Notes: a model not told the origin generated them from the letters alone. A DNA stretch of 64,000 nt from Saprospirales bacterium (GCA_016711605.1 JADJSS010000011.1:1-64000), one strand, 5' to 3'; counted from the stretch's first letter, positions 26,878 through 35,193 are shown. Translations and numbers: made by a program.

Positions 26878-28235
26878 TTACAGTTTAAAATTCTTTAAAT
26901 AATCAGGCATTACTTCATTATTTTCTACATCTTTCAAACTTTCTTTTTGTTTAATAATATGTGGTTTTCCTGATAAATCAATCAATACTACTGCAGGTCT
27001 TAACGCAATAAACTGCATAGATTGTGTGATGTTGTATGCACCAACATAATGTACTACTACTTGATCACCAGCTTTCAACGGTGGCAACGAAATATTTTCG
27101 CGCACTACATCAATATTCATACAAAGTGGTCCGTACAAAACAGAATCTTCTGTATGCATTCCAAATTCTTGCGCTGGTGAAATTTTATGATCATACCAAA
27201 ACGCAGTAAATAAAATATTCACACCAAAATCCATAATCGTTGCACGTCTACCATCAGACAAGCGCTTATTAGAAATTACGGAACCTAATAAAATCCTGCA
27301 TCATCAATTAATGCGCGTCCTGTTTCTAAATATAAATAAGGCAATTCATCTTTTTCAAAACCTGCGTTTAATAAAGTAGAACAAATTGCTTCTGCATATT
27401 GATTGATTTCTGGTACATAATCAACACCTAATTGCAAAGAACCTTTCAATGTATTTTTAGAAGCAAAGCCGCCACCCATATCTATATAACTAATTGCTTT
27501 GTTATACCGTTTTTTTACACCTAATGCCAAGTCTGCCATTTTATTTGCAGCAACACCATATGCGCTTGGTACCAACATATATGTTCCAATATGACAATGC
27601 AAACCAATTAAATTTAATTTATCTGTAGCCATGATTTTATTGATAGCGTCCCAAGCTTGACCGTTTTCATAATTAAAACCAAATCGATCCCACATTGGAT
27701 ACACACCTGTATCCATGTTTACACGAATGGCAACACGCGGTTTTACTTTTAATTCAGTTGCCAACTCAATCAAACGATACAATTCATCCAAATGATCAAT
27801 ATGAATTGGTGAATCATTTTTTATGGCTGTACGTAAATCATCATCTGTTTTATCTGGACCATTAAATAATATTTTTTTTCCAGGAACACCATTCTTCAAT
27901 GCTTTTTCATATTCAAAACGAGATACTACTTCGGCCCAAGATCCTTCTTGATGAAAGATGTTACAAATAGCATTGATGTAATTCGTTTTATAAGACCATG
28001 CAAATTGTACTTTCGGATAACGTGTTTCAAAAATTCGTTTTGCAGTTTTAAAATTATCTCTTATTTTTCTTTCTGACAATACAAATAATGGCGATCCAAA
28101 TTCACGAATTAAATCTTTTACAGCAACATTATCAATGTGTGTCATTGGTGCATATTCGGTGCGAGTTCCGAATTTGTTCATTAAACCTGCATTCAATGAT
28201 TTTATAATCGGTCGTTCATATTGTTTCTTTTCCAT
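26878..28235 (-). CDS. PLP-dependent decarboxylase of the DAP/ornithine decarboxylase (fold III) family, frameshifted
   Basis: Two frames (28292-27285 and 27261-26878) make one protein of about 450 residues. The likely start is the ATG at 28235 (MEKKQYERP). Visible motifs: SYKTN with the PLP Lys, GLHCHIGTYM, DMGGGFAS, LETGRALIDD, and in the second part GPLCMNIDV (active-site Cys) and GAYNITQSMQF (Tyr). The break follows DDAGF: GGATTTTATTAGG lacks one T, after which the frame reads LLGSVISNKRLSDGRRA. The substrate could be diaminopimelate, ornithine, arginine or a carboxylated polyamine and cannot be told from sequence. The gene lies between an ATP-grasp ligase and the M23 fusion, so it is probably not the housekeeping LysA. 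Confidence 0.85.
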
Positions 28236-28318
28236 ATAGTAATTTTTTAGTATTTTATTTGATGATTTTGTGATGATTGATTGAGAAAGCAATTAATTCA
28301 TCTTAAAAAAAGATTGAT

Positions 28319-29500
28319 TTATAATTCGCCGATTGTTGAAATTTGTTCAAATTCATTCATATTCACAATCATATCATAAGAGTATCGAATAAACATTTTT
28401 CCAACTACATACTCTTTATATGGAATTACTTTTTTTCCCATTGCTAAATTTACAATCGATTCGATTTGATTTTGTCCAGCACCAACCGTTAAATAACACC
28501 AAGCAGGAAAACGTGGATTGATTTCAATTAAAAAATAATCATCGTCTGCTGTCTTAATGAACTCTAATTCAAATGCGCCGCACCACTTTGTATTTTTCAC
28601 AAAACTTTGTGTTGTATTTAATAAATTTTTATCATCCAAAGTAACTCCAGCCCAAGCTTTGCCTTTATCTGTGATGTATAATTTGCGCATTGGAACTGCA
28701 CCTAATGTCACACCTTTGCCATTGCCAACACCACAAACATTCACTTCTGAACCATGTACAAACTGTTGAATCAACACAGGCAAACCCCATTCTGTGCTAA
28801 TTTTATTGAAGTGCTGCATAGCTTGATCGTTGCTGTATGCAATTTTTGCATCATAGAATTTTCCTTTTACAACTAACGGAAAGCCAAACTCTTTGGTGAT
28901 CGCGGGAATTTCATTTAATGAATACACCATTTTTGCAAACGGCACTTTTATTTTATGTTTTTTGCCAAGTTCAAACAAGTTAACCTTGTGTCTTGCTTCA
29001 AATTGTTCTTGCGTTGGCAACACCATTTTAATACCTAATTCAGTTTCCATTTTTTCTTTCAAAGAAATAAAATTGAACAATTCAGCATCAAAATTTGGAA
29101 ATAAGAAATCAATATTTTCTATTGAATTAATGTATGCAAAACGATCAAACAAAACCTCTTGTCCAGCGCCTGGATATGGCACTTGATATGTTTTATCAAC
29201 CAAATCATGCATGTAAATTCCTGGCTCTAATGACTCATAAGAAAGTCCAATAATTCTTACATCAAATGAAGTAGCATTACGCAAAGCGCGAATGACTGAA
29301 ATACCTGGACCTGGACTATCTATTGCATTTAAACCAGTTACAGCAATTGTATATTTAGGCTTCGAAATAGATTTTTTTGGAACTGATTTCAATAGTGGTA
29401 TTTTATTCGTTGTTTTAATTTTAGAAGCTTTTTTTACTTTTACTTCTCTATCAAAAAGTGAAGAATGTAATTCAGCTTCTATGTCGAATGGATATTGCAT
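28319..29500 (-). CDS. ATP-grasp ligase
   Basis: 393 residues. After a ~45-residue Lys-rich N-terminal tail, a pre-ATP-grasp Rossmann-like part starts (YTIAVTGLNAIDSPGPGISV). The ATP-grasp core follows with GFPLVVKGKFYDAKIAYS, PVLIQQFVHGSEVNV and ELEFIKTADDDYFLIEINPRFP, the last containing the Mg-binding Glu/Asn. The closest general class is carbamoyl-phosphate-synthase-like ATP-grasp, which couples a carboxylate to an amine or other nucleophile. A PqqD-like gene directly precedes it and a decarboxylase follows, so it may join an amino acid to an amine or peptide. Substrates are unknown. Confidence 0.85.
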   Translation of the reverse strand: MQYPFDIEAELHSSLFDREVKVKKASKIKTTNKIPLLKSVPKKSISKPKYTIAVTGLNAIDSPGPGISVIRALRNATSFDVRIIGLSYESLEPGIYMHDLVDKTYQVPYPGAGQEVLFDRFAYINSIENIDFLFPNFDAELFNFISLKEKMETELGIKMVLPTQEQFEARHKVNLFELGKKHKIKVPFAKMVYSLNEIPAITKEFGFPLVVKGKFYDAKIAYSNDQAMQHFNKISTEWGLPVLIQQFVHGSEVNVCGVGNGKGVTLGAVPMRKLYITDKGKAWAGVTLDDKNLLNTTQSFVKNTKWCGAFELEFIKTADDDYFLIEINPRFPAWCYLTVGAGQNQIESIVNLAMGKKVIPYKEYVVGKMFIRYSYDMIVNMNEFEQISTIGEL

Positions 29501-29541
29501 ATTGATTTATTTTAATTATTGAATAAATAATTTTTCATTTA

Positions 29542-29781
29542 TTATTCACTTAATTTATAAGATTGAAGCATGTTTTGAAAATCATACAAATCTTTTTCTA
29601 CAGTATCTTTATCTATTCTATACTCTTTTGTAATTTGTTTTACAACTTCATCCATTGTTTTATGTTCTTGAAAAAGTCGAATAATTTCCTGTCCGATTGG
29701 ATTTACAGAATATGAATCACCTGTTGAAGGGTTAAACAAAAATCCTGAGTCACTTAGAGCTATATTAGTTTTAATTTTCAT
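29542..29781 (-). CDS. PqqD-like protein (RiPP recognition element fold)
   Basis: 79 residues. The order of features is that of PqqD: two short N-terminal strands with FLFNPSTGDSYSVNPIGQEI, then three helices (TMDEVVKQITKEY, then DTVEKDLYDFQNML). In PQQ and many RiPP pathways this domain binds the leader peptide and presents it to a modifying enzyme. No radical-SAM enzyme and no obvious precursor peptide is encoded nearby. The ATP-grasp gene begins 41 nt downstream, so the protein probably serves that ligase. Confidence 0.8.
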   Translation of the reverse strand: MKIKTNIALSDSGFLFNPSTGDSYSVNPIGQEIIRLFQEHKTMDEVVKQITKEYRIDKDTVEKDLYDFQNMLQSYKLSE

Positions 29782-29828
29782 CTGTTAATTATTATACTAC
29801 AATATTAACGAAATGAATTTTGAGGTAG

Positions 29829-29857
29829 TTTATACAATTCAGAATAGATTGTATAAA
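29829..29857. promoter_or_regulatory. Candidate operator: perfect 10-bp inverted repeat before the PqqD/ATP-grasp operon
   Basis: TTTATACAAT, 9 nt, ATTGTATAAA. It lies 48 nt before the PqqD-like start and 15 nt past the AraC-type gene's stop. There is no T-run after either arm, which argues against a terminator. The ~19-nt centre-to-centre geometry suits a dimeric regulator. Confidence 0.45.
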
Positions 29858-29871
29858 ATTCTGCCGATTTC

Positions 29872-30444
29872 TTAAAATGTGTTATCTAGTAAATTTTCTA
29901 AAGGAATTCGATGTGGTTCGTCTAAGCTTTTATATTGAGAAACTGAAAAGCCAGTAACTTTTTTAAATTGATTACTTAAATAATGGACGCTGCTGTAACC
30001 AAGCATGTAGGCAATCTCACTTAATGTATAATCGTTCTTAAACAACAATTCTTTTGCCTTTTCAATTTTAAGAAGTATGATGTATTTCTCTAAGGTTGTA
30101 TTGGTAACTTTAGAAAACACTTTGCTGATCTTATCATACGGTAACTGTACTCGTTCGCTGATATAATCTGAATTTCTAATGAGTGAGTTTGTATTATTTG
30201 CGTAGTAAATCAACTCAATAGCTGCAACCTTCACTCTCTCAACAATTTCTATTTCAGGATCATTTATTACACCAAATCCTAATTGTTGAAAACATTGAAC
30301 AATTTCTCTTTCTGTAATTTTAGAAGTATCAAACACTAAATTTGCTTCGCCTAAAAAAACTGTTTTAACATGAACGCTATCTTTATGTGAGAAGAATAAC
30401 TCAATCAGCTTAATACAACTTTTTGAGGCCATATTTTGTAGCAT
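29872..30444 (-). CDS. AraC-family regulator with HMA-like N-terminal domain
   Basis: 190 residues from the ATG at 30444 (MLQNMASKSC). The frame is open to 30558, but the extra 38 residues are AT-rich and unlike the family. Residues ~5-70 resemble the heavy-metal-associated-like domain of Bacteroidota AraC regulators, with the usual Cys-x-x-Cys reduced to one Cys (ASKSC). The C-terminal ~100 residues are the two-helix-turn-helix AraC domain (YTLSEIAYMLGYSSVHYLSN, then QFKKVTGFS). It lies just upstream of the PqqD/ATP-grasp operon on the same strand and could regulate it or the divergent DUF3817/mqo genes. Confidence 0.85.
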   Translation of the reverse strand: MLQNMASKSCIKLIELFFSHKDSVHVKTVFLGEANLVFDTSKITEREIVQCFQQLGFGVINDPEIEIVERVKVAAIELIYYANNTNSLIRNSDYISERVQLPYDKISKVFSKVTNTTLEKYIILLKIEKAKELLFKNDYTLSEIAYMLGYSSVHYLSNQFKKVTGFSVSQYKSLDEPHRIPLENLLDNTF

Positions 30445-30617
30445 GAAGCGTTTTTCTGTAACTGAATTTTTTGTTGTATTCAAAAGGTTCTGATAATATG
30501 TAAAAATACAAAATTGCTTTAATTTAAATCTGTTAAAGTAATTTAATAAATTTATCATTTTTTAAATTTTCTCATCATTATTAAATAGTACTTTCGTGTT
30601 CTATTTAAAATTGTTTA

Positions 30618-30911
30618 TTGATGAATACAAACTCAAACACATCTAAGAATATTAGAAACTTTTTACTTATTGGTAAAGCTGAAGGTTATAGTTATTTATT
30701 GCTTCTTTTTATTGCAATGCCTTTAAAATATATTTTTCATCATCCAGAATATGTTCGAATAGCAGGTTCTATTCATGGCTTTTTATTTGTCAGTTTTATG
30801 ATTACTATTTTCATACTTTTATTTAAAAAAGAATTTGAAATTAAAAATGCGGTTTATGCATTTATACTTTCTTTAATTCCTTTCGGCACTTTTTTCTTCA
30901 TAAAACATTAA
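30618..30911 (+). CDS. DUF3817 small membrane protein
   Basis: 97 residues with three hydrophobic segments. It shows the DUF3817 pattern: GKAEGYSYLLLLFIAMPLKY near the N-terminus, HPEYVRIAGSIHGFLFV in the middle and a final helix LSLIPFGTFFFIKH. The domain is found in bacteria and occasionally fused to transporters. Its function is unknown. It ends 6 nt before mqo, so the two form an operon. Confidence 0.85.
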   Translation: MMNTNSNTSKNIRNFLLIGKAEGYSYLLLLFIAMPLKYIFHHPEYVRIAGSIHGFLFVSFMITIFILLFKKEFEIKNAVYAFILSLIPFGTFFFIKH

Positions 30912-30917
30912 AAAATA

Positions 30918-32243
30918 ATGGACAATAATTCACCAAAAACAGATGTTGTTTTAATTGGCGCAGGAATTATGAGTGCAACATTAGCTGTACTGCTAAAAGA
31001 ACTCGAACCTTCATTAACAATTTCTATTTATGAAAAATTAGAGAAAGTTGCTGGCGAAAGTTCTGACGCATGGAACAATGCAGGCACTGGTCATTCGGCA
31101 TTTTGCGAATTAAACTATACACCAGAAAACGTAGATGGCTCTATCGATGTTTCTAAAGCTATAAAAATTGCTCAATCGTTTGAATTATCAAAAGTATTTT
31201 GGTCTTATTTAGTACAGCAGAAATACTTTTACGATCCACAACAATTCATCAATTCAGTACCACATTTTAGTTTTGTTTGGAACGAAGAAAATGTGACTTA
31301 CTTAAAAAAACGTCATGATTCATTAACCAAATTTGCGTTATTTGAAGACATGCAATTTTCGGATGATTTCAATGAATTAAAATCGTGGTTTCCATTAATT
31401 ATGAATGGTCGTGATGCACATCAAAAAGTGGCTGCAACACGCATGAATGCTGGTACTGACATTGATTTTGGTGCATTAACTCGTGTACTTTTTCAGCACT
31501 TAGAAAAGTTGGATGGTGTGCATTTGTATTTAAACCATGAAGTGCGTGATTTAGAAAAAGATGAAAATGGAACCTGGAAAATAAAAATAAAAAATATAAC
31601 TGCTGATGAAAAATTTTACGTCAACACCAACTTTGTTTTCTTAGGTGCTGGTGGCGGCGCATTGCCTTTATTAGATAAATCAGATATTGAAGAAGGAAAA
31701 GGTTATGGTGGTTTTCCAATCAGCGGACAATGGTTGGTTTGTAACAATGAAGAAGTAATTGCACAGCATCACGCAAAAGTTTATGGCAAAGCATCGGTTG
31801 GTGCGCCACCAATGTCGGTGCCGCATTTAGACACCAGAATTATCGATGGAAAACAAGCACTATTATTTGGTCCGTTTGCAGGTTTTTCTACTAAATTTTT
31901 AAAACATGGTTCCTATTTCGATTTGCCATTATCTATTGAGTTAGATAACTTTTTCCCAATGGTTGCTGCTGGTTTACAAAACATTCCTTTAACTAAATAT
32001 TTGATTGAACAAGTAACTTTATCGCAAGAAGATAAAGTTGAAATGCTAAAAGAATATTTTCCAGAAGCAAAATTTGAAGACTGGCAATTAGCTATGAAAA
32101 AATGTTTTGCAGAAAAAATAAATTCTGAAGAATGGCAAGCTAAACTGAAAAAAATGATTCCGTTTTATGGACAATCTTTGAAAGATGATGCTGAACTTTG
32201 CAGAACAACGCGAGAAAGAAGTAAACGGACTTTAGAGTTGTAA
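30918..32243 (+). CDS. mqo: Malate:quinone oxidoreductase, apparently lacking ~50 internal residues
   Basis: 441 residues; typical Mqo proteins are ~490-500. The FAD-binding N-terminus (VVLIGAGIMSATLAVLL), NAGTGHSAFCELNYTP, VAATRMNAGTDIDFG and GPFAGFSTKFLKHGS are normal. After FPEAKFEDWQLA the sequence jumps directly to MKKCFAEKINSEEWQ, whereas homologues have about 50 residues between them. That missing block includes the conserved GQRVQ..KK, TEVV..DG..AALLGASPGAST region close to the flavin. The loss is in frame. It could be an assembly collapse, a true deletion or a pseudogene. A full enzyme would oxidise malate and reduce quinone at the membrane. Confidence 0.88.
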   Translation: MDNNSPKTDVVLIGAGIMSATLAVLLKELEPSLTISIYEKLEKVAGESSDAWNNAGTGHSAFCELNYTPENVDGSIDVSKAIKIAQSFELSKVFWSYLVQQKYFYDPQQFINSVPHFSFVWNEENVTYLKKRHDSLTKFALFEDMQFSDDFNELKSWFPLIMNGRDAHQKVAATRMNAGTDIDFGALTRVLFQHLEKLDGVHLYLNHEVRDLEKDENGTWKIKIKNITADEKFYVNTNFVFLGAGGGALPLLDKSDIEEGKGYGGFPISGQWLVCNNEEVIAQHHAKVYGKASVGAPPMSVPHLDTRIIDGKQALLFGPFAGFSTKFLKHGSYFDLPLSIELDNFFPMVAAGLQNIPLTKYLIEQVTLSQEDKVEMLKEYFPEAKFEDWQLAMKKCFAEKINSEEWQAKLKKMIPFYGQSLKDDAELCRTTRERSKRTLEL

Positions 32244-32267
32244 TGTTGCCAAGAAAGATTTTTGAAC

Positions 32268-32332
32268 TACAAAAGATAGCAAAAGTTTCACGGAAAAATC
32301 TAATGTTCTCTTTTGTGCCTTTTGTCGTTGAA
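32268..32332. repeat. Imperfect hairpin element between convergent genes
   Basis: GAACTACAAAAGATAGCAAAAG faces CTTTTGTGCCTTTTGTCGTTG, giving matching arms of ~9-nt units ending in AAAAG. It resembles the ACCACTTAAG-type elements at 2.85 and 35.07 kb and sits between mqo (+) and the ferredoxin gene (-), where it may also stop transcription. Confidence 0.45.
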
Positions 32333-32351
32333 TAAAAATGTGATAATTATT

Positions 32352-32699
32352 TTACAAATGCAATCTGCCTTTTCGTGCCAACAATTCTTCTTCCGTTTCT
32401 ACATTATCATCATCTAAAATACAGCAATCAACAGGACAAACGGCTGCACATTGCGGTTCTTCGTGAAAACCTTTACATTCGGTGCATTTATCGGTTACAA
32501 TAAAATAAACATCGTTAGAAACTGGTTTATTTTTGGCAGTAGCACTCACAACATCACCGCGTTTTAGAGTGTATTCACCAGTTAAAGTCGTTCCATCACT
32601 CATTGCCCATTCAATTCCACCTTCATAAATCGCATTATTTGGACATTCTGGCTCACATGCGCCACAATTTATACATTCATCGGTTATTCTAATTGCCAT
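32352..32699 (-). CDS. 2[4Fe-4S] ferredoxin
   Basis: 115 residues. Two cluster-binding motifs: CINCGACEPECP near residues 11-22 and, in the second half, CTECKGFHEEPQCAAVCPVD. The long insertion between them and the ~30-residue C-terminal tail match the YfhL-type bacterial ferredoxins. It carries electrons for redox enzymes that are not identifiable from the neighbours. The divergent acyl-CoA reductase gene starts 82 nt away. Confidence 0.93.
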   Translation of the reverse strand: MAIRITDECINCGACEPECPNNAIYEGGIEWAMSDGTTLTGEYTLKRGDVVSATAKNKPVSNDVYFIVTDKCTECKGFHEEPQCAAVCPVDCCILDDDNVETEEELLARKGRLHL

Positions 32700-32705
32700 T
32701 TGTTG

Positions 32706-32713
32706 TACTTTTG
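32706..32713 (+). promoter_or_regulatory. Possible -7 box (TACTTTTG) for the LuxC-type gene
   Basis: TACTTTTG fits TAnnTTTG and is 67 nt before the start at 32781. No clear -33 TTTG was confirmed because the region overlaps the ferredoxin start. Confidence 0.3.
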
Positions 32714-32780
32714 TAAATTATAACACAAATATAGAAATTGAACCGAACTTTGATAGCACAAAAACAATAATTTAAAGTTA

Positions 32781-33794
32781 ATGAACATCGAAAATAACAT
32801 AAACGCATTTGCTCAATTAGGCGATTTTATCCGAGAAAATCCAGTTTCTTTGCAGGAAATTGTTCATAAAACGTTTGTTTACAATACTTGGTTTACTGTA
32901 GAAAATACAAATCTTGCTTTACAAAATATCGCAATTGAGTTTTTAGAAAAAGAAAAACTAACAAACTGGCTTTCTGCTTACGACACTCAACTCACGACTC
33001 ACAGCTCTAAAACTATCGCACTAGTTGCTGCAGGAAATATTCCGTTGGTTGCGTTTCACGATATTTTATGTGTGTTGATTACTGGCAATAAATTACAAAT
33101 TAAACTTTCCGAAAAAGACAAGTTCTTGTATCCTTTTTTGTTAGATAAATTGATTGAGTTCAACGCAGATTTCAAAGACAAAATAGAAATCAAAGAACGT
33201 CTTGAAAATTTTGATGCTATCATTGCAACTGGCAGCAACAACACGGCAAAACATTTTGAATATTATTTCAAGAAATACAAACACATCATTCGAAGAAATA
33301 GAAATTCAATAGCAATTTTAGATGGTAATGAAACACAGAAAGATTTTGACAACTTGGGTCACGATATTTTTGATTTTTATGGTTTAGGTTGCAGAAATGT
33401 TTCCAAGATTTTCATTCCAAAAAATTATGATATTTTAAAACTAAGAGAAGGTTTAGCAAAACATATTGGTGTCAATCAGCACAATCAATACATGAATAAT
33501 TTAGATTATCAGCGCACGGTTTATTTAATGAATCAAATTCCATTGATTGATATTGACTTTGTAAACATCACTGAAAATAAAAGCATGCACTCACCTATTT
33601 CGTGTTTGCATTTTGAATATTATGATACGATACATGATGTACAAAATATCATTAACGAAGAAAAAGAAAACATTCAATGTATTGTTGGAAATGTTGCTAT
33701 AGATAACATCATTCCATTTGGAAAATCGCAGCAACCAACCTTGAATGACTATGCTGATAACGTAGATACGATAAAATTTATTTTAGAAATTTAA
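32781..33794 (+). CDS. Acyl-CoA reductase, LuxC family
   Basis: 337 residues. The aldehyde-dehydrogenase-like fold is indicated by TIALVAAGNIPLVAFHD, RRNRNSIAILDGNETQKD and DFYGLGCRNVSKIFIP, where the Cys is the expected thioester nucleophile. LuxC reduces fatty acyl groups to aldehydes with NADPH, but many non-luminous Bacteroidota have solitary copies. There is no luxA, luxB, luxD or luxE here. The gene is followed 16 nt later by a zinc-ribbon/RDD membrane protein gene. Confidence 0.88.
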   Translation: MNIENNINAFAQLGDFIRENPVSLQEIVHKTFVYNTWFTVENTNLALQNIAIEFLEKEKLTNWLSAYDTQLTTHSSKTIALVAAGNIPLVAFHDILCVLITGNKLQIKLSEKDKFLYPFLLDKLIEFNADFKDKIEIKERLENFDAIIATGSNNTAKHFEYYFKKYKHIIRRNRNSIAILDGNETQKDFDNLGHDIFDFYGLGCRNVSKIFIPKNYDILKLREGLAKHIGVNQHNQYMNNLDYQRTVYLMNQIPLIDIDFVNITENKSMHSPISCLHFEYYDTIHDVQNIINEEKENIQCIVGNVAIDNIIPFGKSQQPTLNDYADNVDTIKFILEI

Positions 33795-33810
33795 AAAACG
33801 ACAAACAAAC

Positions 33811-34437
33811 ATGAGTTCAATATTTACCTGTCAAAATTGCGGAAGTTCATCGTACGAACAATTTTCTCAAACACAAGTTCGCTGTATGAATTGCAAAAAC
33901 ATTTCTGAGTTTGATACTGGTTACAAAGTGCCGAAACAGTTCGAAATCATTAATGATTCCAACGTTTTAGATATTGTTGAAAAAGCTGCATTTAAGCGTG
34001 CATCTATTATCAAACGAATGTTCAACACCTTAATTGACACGATGATAATAATGGCTATTTTTTCACTCTTTGGAAATTTAGAAGATTTAAAAAATGCGTT
34101 AATAGCAAAATCTAGCAACAATAATGCGTTATCTATTTTTGCAACTATTTTCGTTTTGTATTATCCAATCTTTGAATATTTTTTTGGAAAAACAGTTGGA
34201 AAATTTATCACCAAAACAAAAGTAATTTCAAATGATGGAAATAAAGTTTCATTGCTGCAATGTATTGGACGAGTGTTTAGCCGATTTTTACCATTTGAAT
34301 ATTTGAGTTTTATTATCAATGGAATTTTTCGTTCCGATGCAAAACAATATTCTATTTCAGAGTATTTTTCTTATCTTTTTAATGAAAGCGTCTTCTGGCA
34401 CGATTCTCTTCCAAATACATTAGTTATTGAAGATTGA
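33811..34437 (+). CDS. Zinc-ribbon and RDD-domain membrane protein
   Basis: 208 residues. Residues 6-32 form a zinc ribbon (CQNCGSSSYEQF, then VRCMNCKNI). Residues ~65-200 are an RDD domain with its Arg near the first helix (KRMFNTLIDTMIIMAIFSLF), then IFEYFFGKTVGKFITKTKVI and QCIGRVFSRFLPFEYLS. RDD proteins are small membrane proteins with varied, often transport-linked roles. It is probably in one operon with the upstream reductase. Confidence 0.85.
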   Translation: MSSIFTCQNCGSSSYEQFSQTQVRCMNCKNISEFDTGYKVPKQFEIINDSNVLDIVEKAAFKRASIIKRMFNTLIDTMIIMAIFSLFGNLEDLKNALIAKSSNNNALSIFATIFVLYYPIFEYFFGKTVGKFITKTKVISNDGNKVSLLQCIGRVFSRFLPFEYLSFIINGIFRSDAKQYSISEYFSYLFNESVFWHDSLPNTLVIED

Positions 34438-34490
34438 GAATTAGATAAAAGTGATTCGTTATGAAGTTAATAGTTATGAGTATTAAAAAT

Positions 34491-34548
34491 GTATAACTAT
34501 AACCAATAACGTATAACCATTAACAAATAACCTATAACTTATAACAAC
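34491..34548. repeat. Degenerate TATAAC tandem repeat before the asparaginase gene
   Basis: About seven imperfect copies of an 8-10-nt unit (TATAAC, ATAACGTATAACC, TTAACAAATAACC, TATAAC) run up to the start codon. The same motif occurs reversed at 44795-44824. Confidence 0.6.
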
Positions 34549-34549
34549 C

Positions 34550-35035
34550 ATGCAAATACGTTTATTCATCACTGGCGGCACTTTCGATAAAGAGTACAAC
34601 GAACTCAATGGAAAACTTTATTTTGAAGATACGCACGTTCCTGAAATGCTTGAATTAGGAAGATGCAAACTCGATGTTAACATCAGAACACTAATGATGA
34701 TTGATAGTTTGGAAATGAGCGACGATGACCGCGATATCATTGCACACAACTGTGCGCAATGCGATGAAGATAAAATTGTCATCACGCACGGCACCGACAC
34801 GATGGTTGAAACAGCAAAAGTATTAGCCGAAAAAATAAGCGATAAAGTAGTGATTTTAACCGGTGCGATGATACCGTATAAATTTGGCAGCTCTGATGGT
34901 TTGTTTAATTTAGGTTCTGCATTGGCGTTCGTACAAACCTTACCAAACGGTATTTACATTTCCATGAATGGAAAATACTTCAACTGGAACAACGTCAGAA
35001 AAAACAAAGAGTTATGTTTGTTTGAAGAGTTGTAA
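34550..35035 (+). CDS. Short asparaginase-domain protein
   Basis: 161 residues, half the length of normal type I/II L-asparaginases. It keeps the N-terminal catalytic domain: LFITGGTFDKEYN with the first catalytic Thr, VITHGTDTMVETA with the second (HGTDT) and VILTGAMIPYK. The C-terminal dimer domain is absent. This short form is known as a separate group in several bacteria, so it is not necessarily truncated. Its substrate may differ from asparagine. Confidence 0.85.
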   Translation: MQIRLFITGGTFDKEYNELNGKLYFEDTHVPEMLELGRCKLDVNIRTLMMIDSLEMSDDDRDIIAHNCAQCDEDKIVITHGTDTMVETAKVLAEKISDKVVILTGAMIPYKFGSSDGLFNLGSALAFVQTLPNGIYISMNGKYFNWNNVRKNKELCLFEEL

Positions 35036-35068
35036 TGTTACTCAATAACACATAGATTCTTATTTTTT

Positions 35069-35190
35069 TTACCACTTAAGAAACGAAGAAGCATAAGCAA
35101 TCCAATTAGTTTACTATTTACTTTCAGAGATGATTCTTAAAGAAAACTGAAGCAGCAACTCTTTAGTTCCTTGAGCTTCTTAAGTGGTTA
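35069..35190. repeat. Inverted element with 9-nt periodic arms
   Basis: The left arm ACCACTTAAGAA (from 35071) continues ACGAAG, AAGCATAAG. The right arm, read on the other strand, is AACCACTTAAG, AAGCTCAAG, GAACTAAAG. The terminal 12 bp are perfectly inverted, and both arms show a 9-nt rhythm ending in AG. It lies between the convergent asparaginase and cysteine desulfurase genes and shares its core with the element at 2848-3000. Confidence 0.6.
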
Positions 35191-35193
35191 AAA

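Noticed and set aside
29542..29781. PQQ biosynthesis cluster
   Set aside because: Only a PqqD-like protein is present; no pqqA, B, C or E homologue lies within reach.
32781..33794. Bioluminescence (lux) operon
   Set aside because: LuxC-type reductase alone, without luxA, luxB, luxD or luxE; solitary copies are common.
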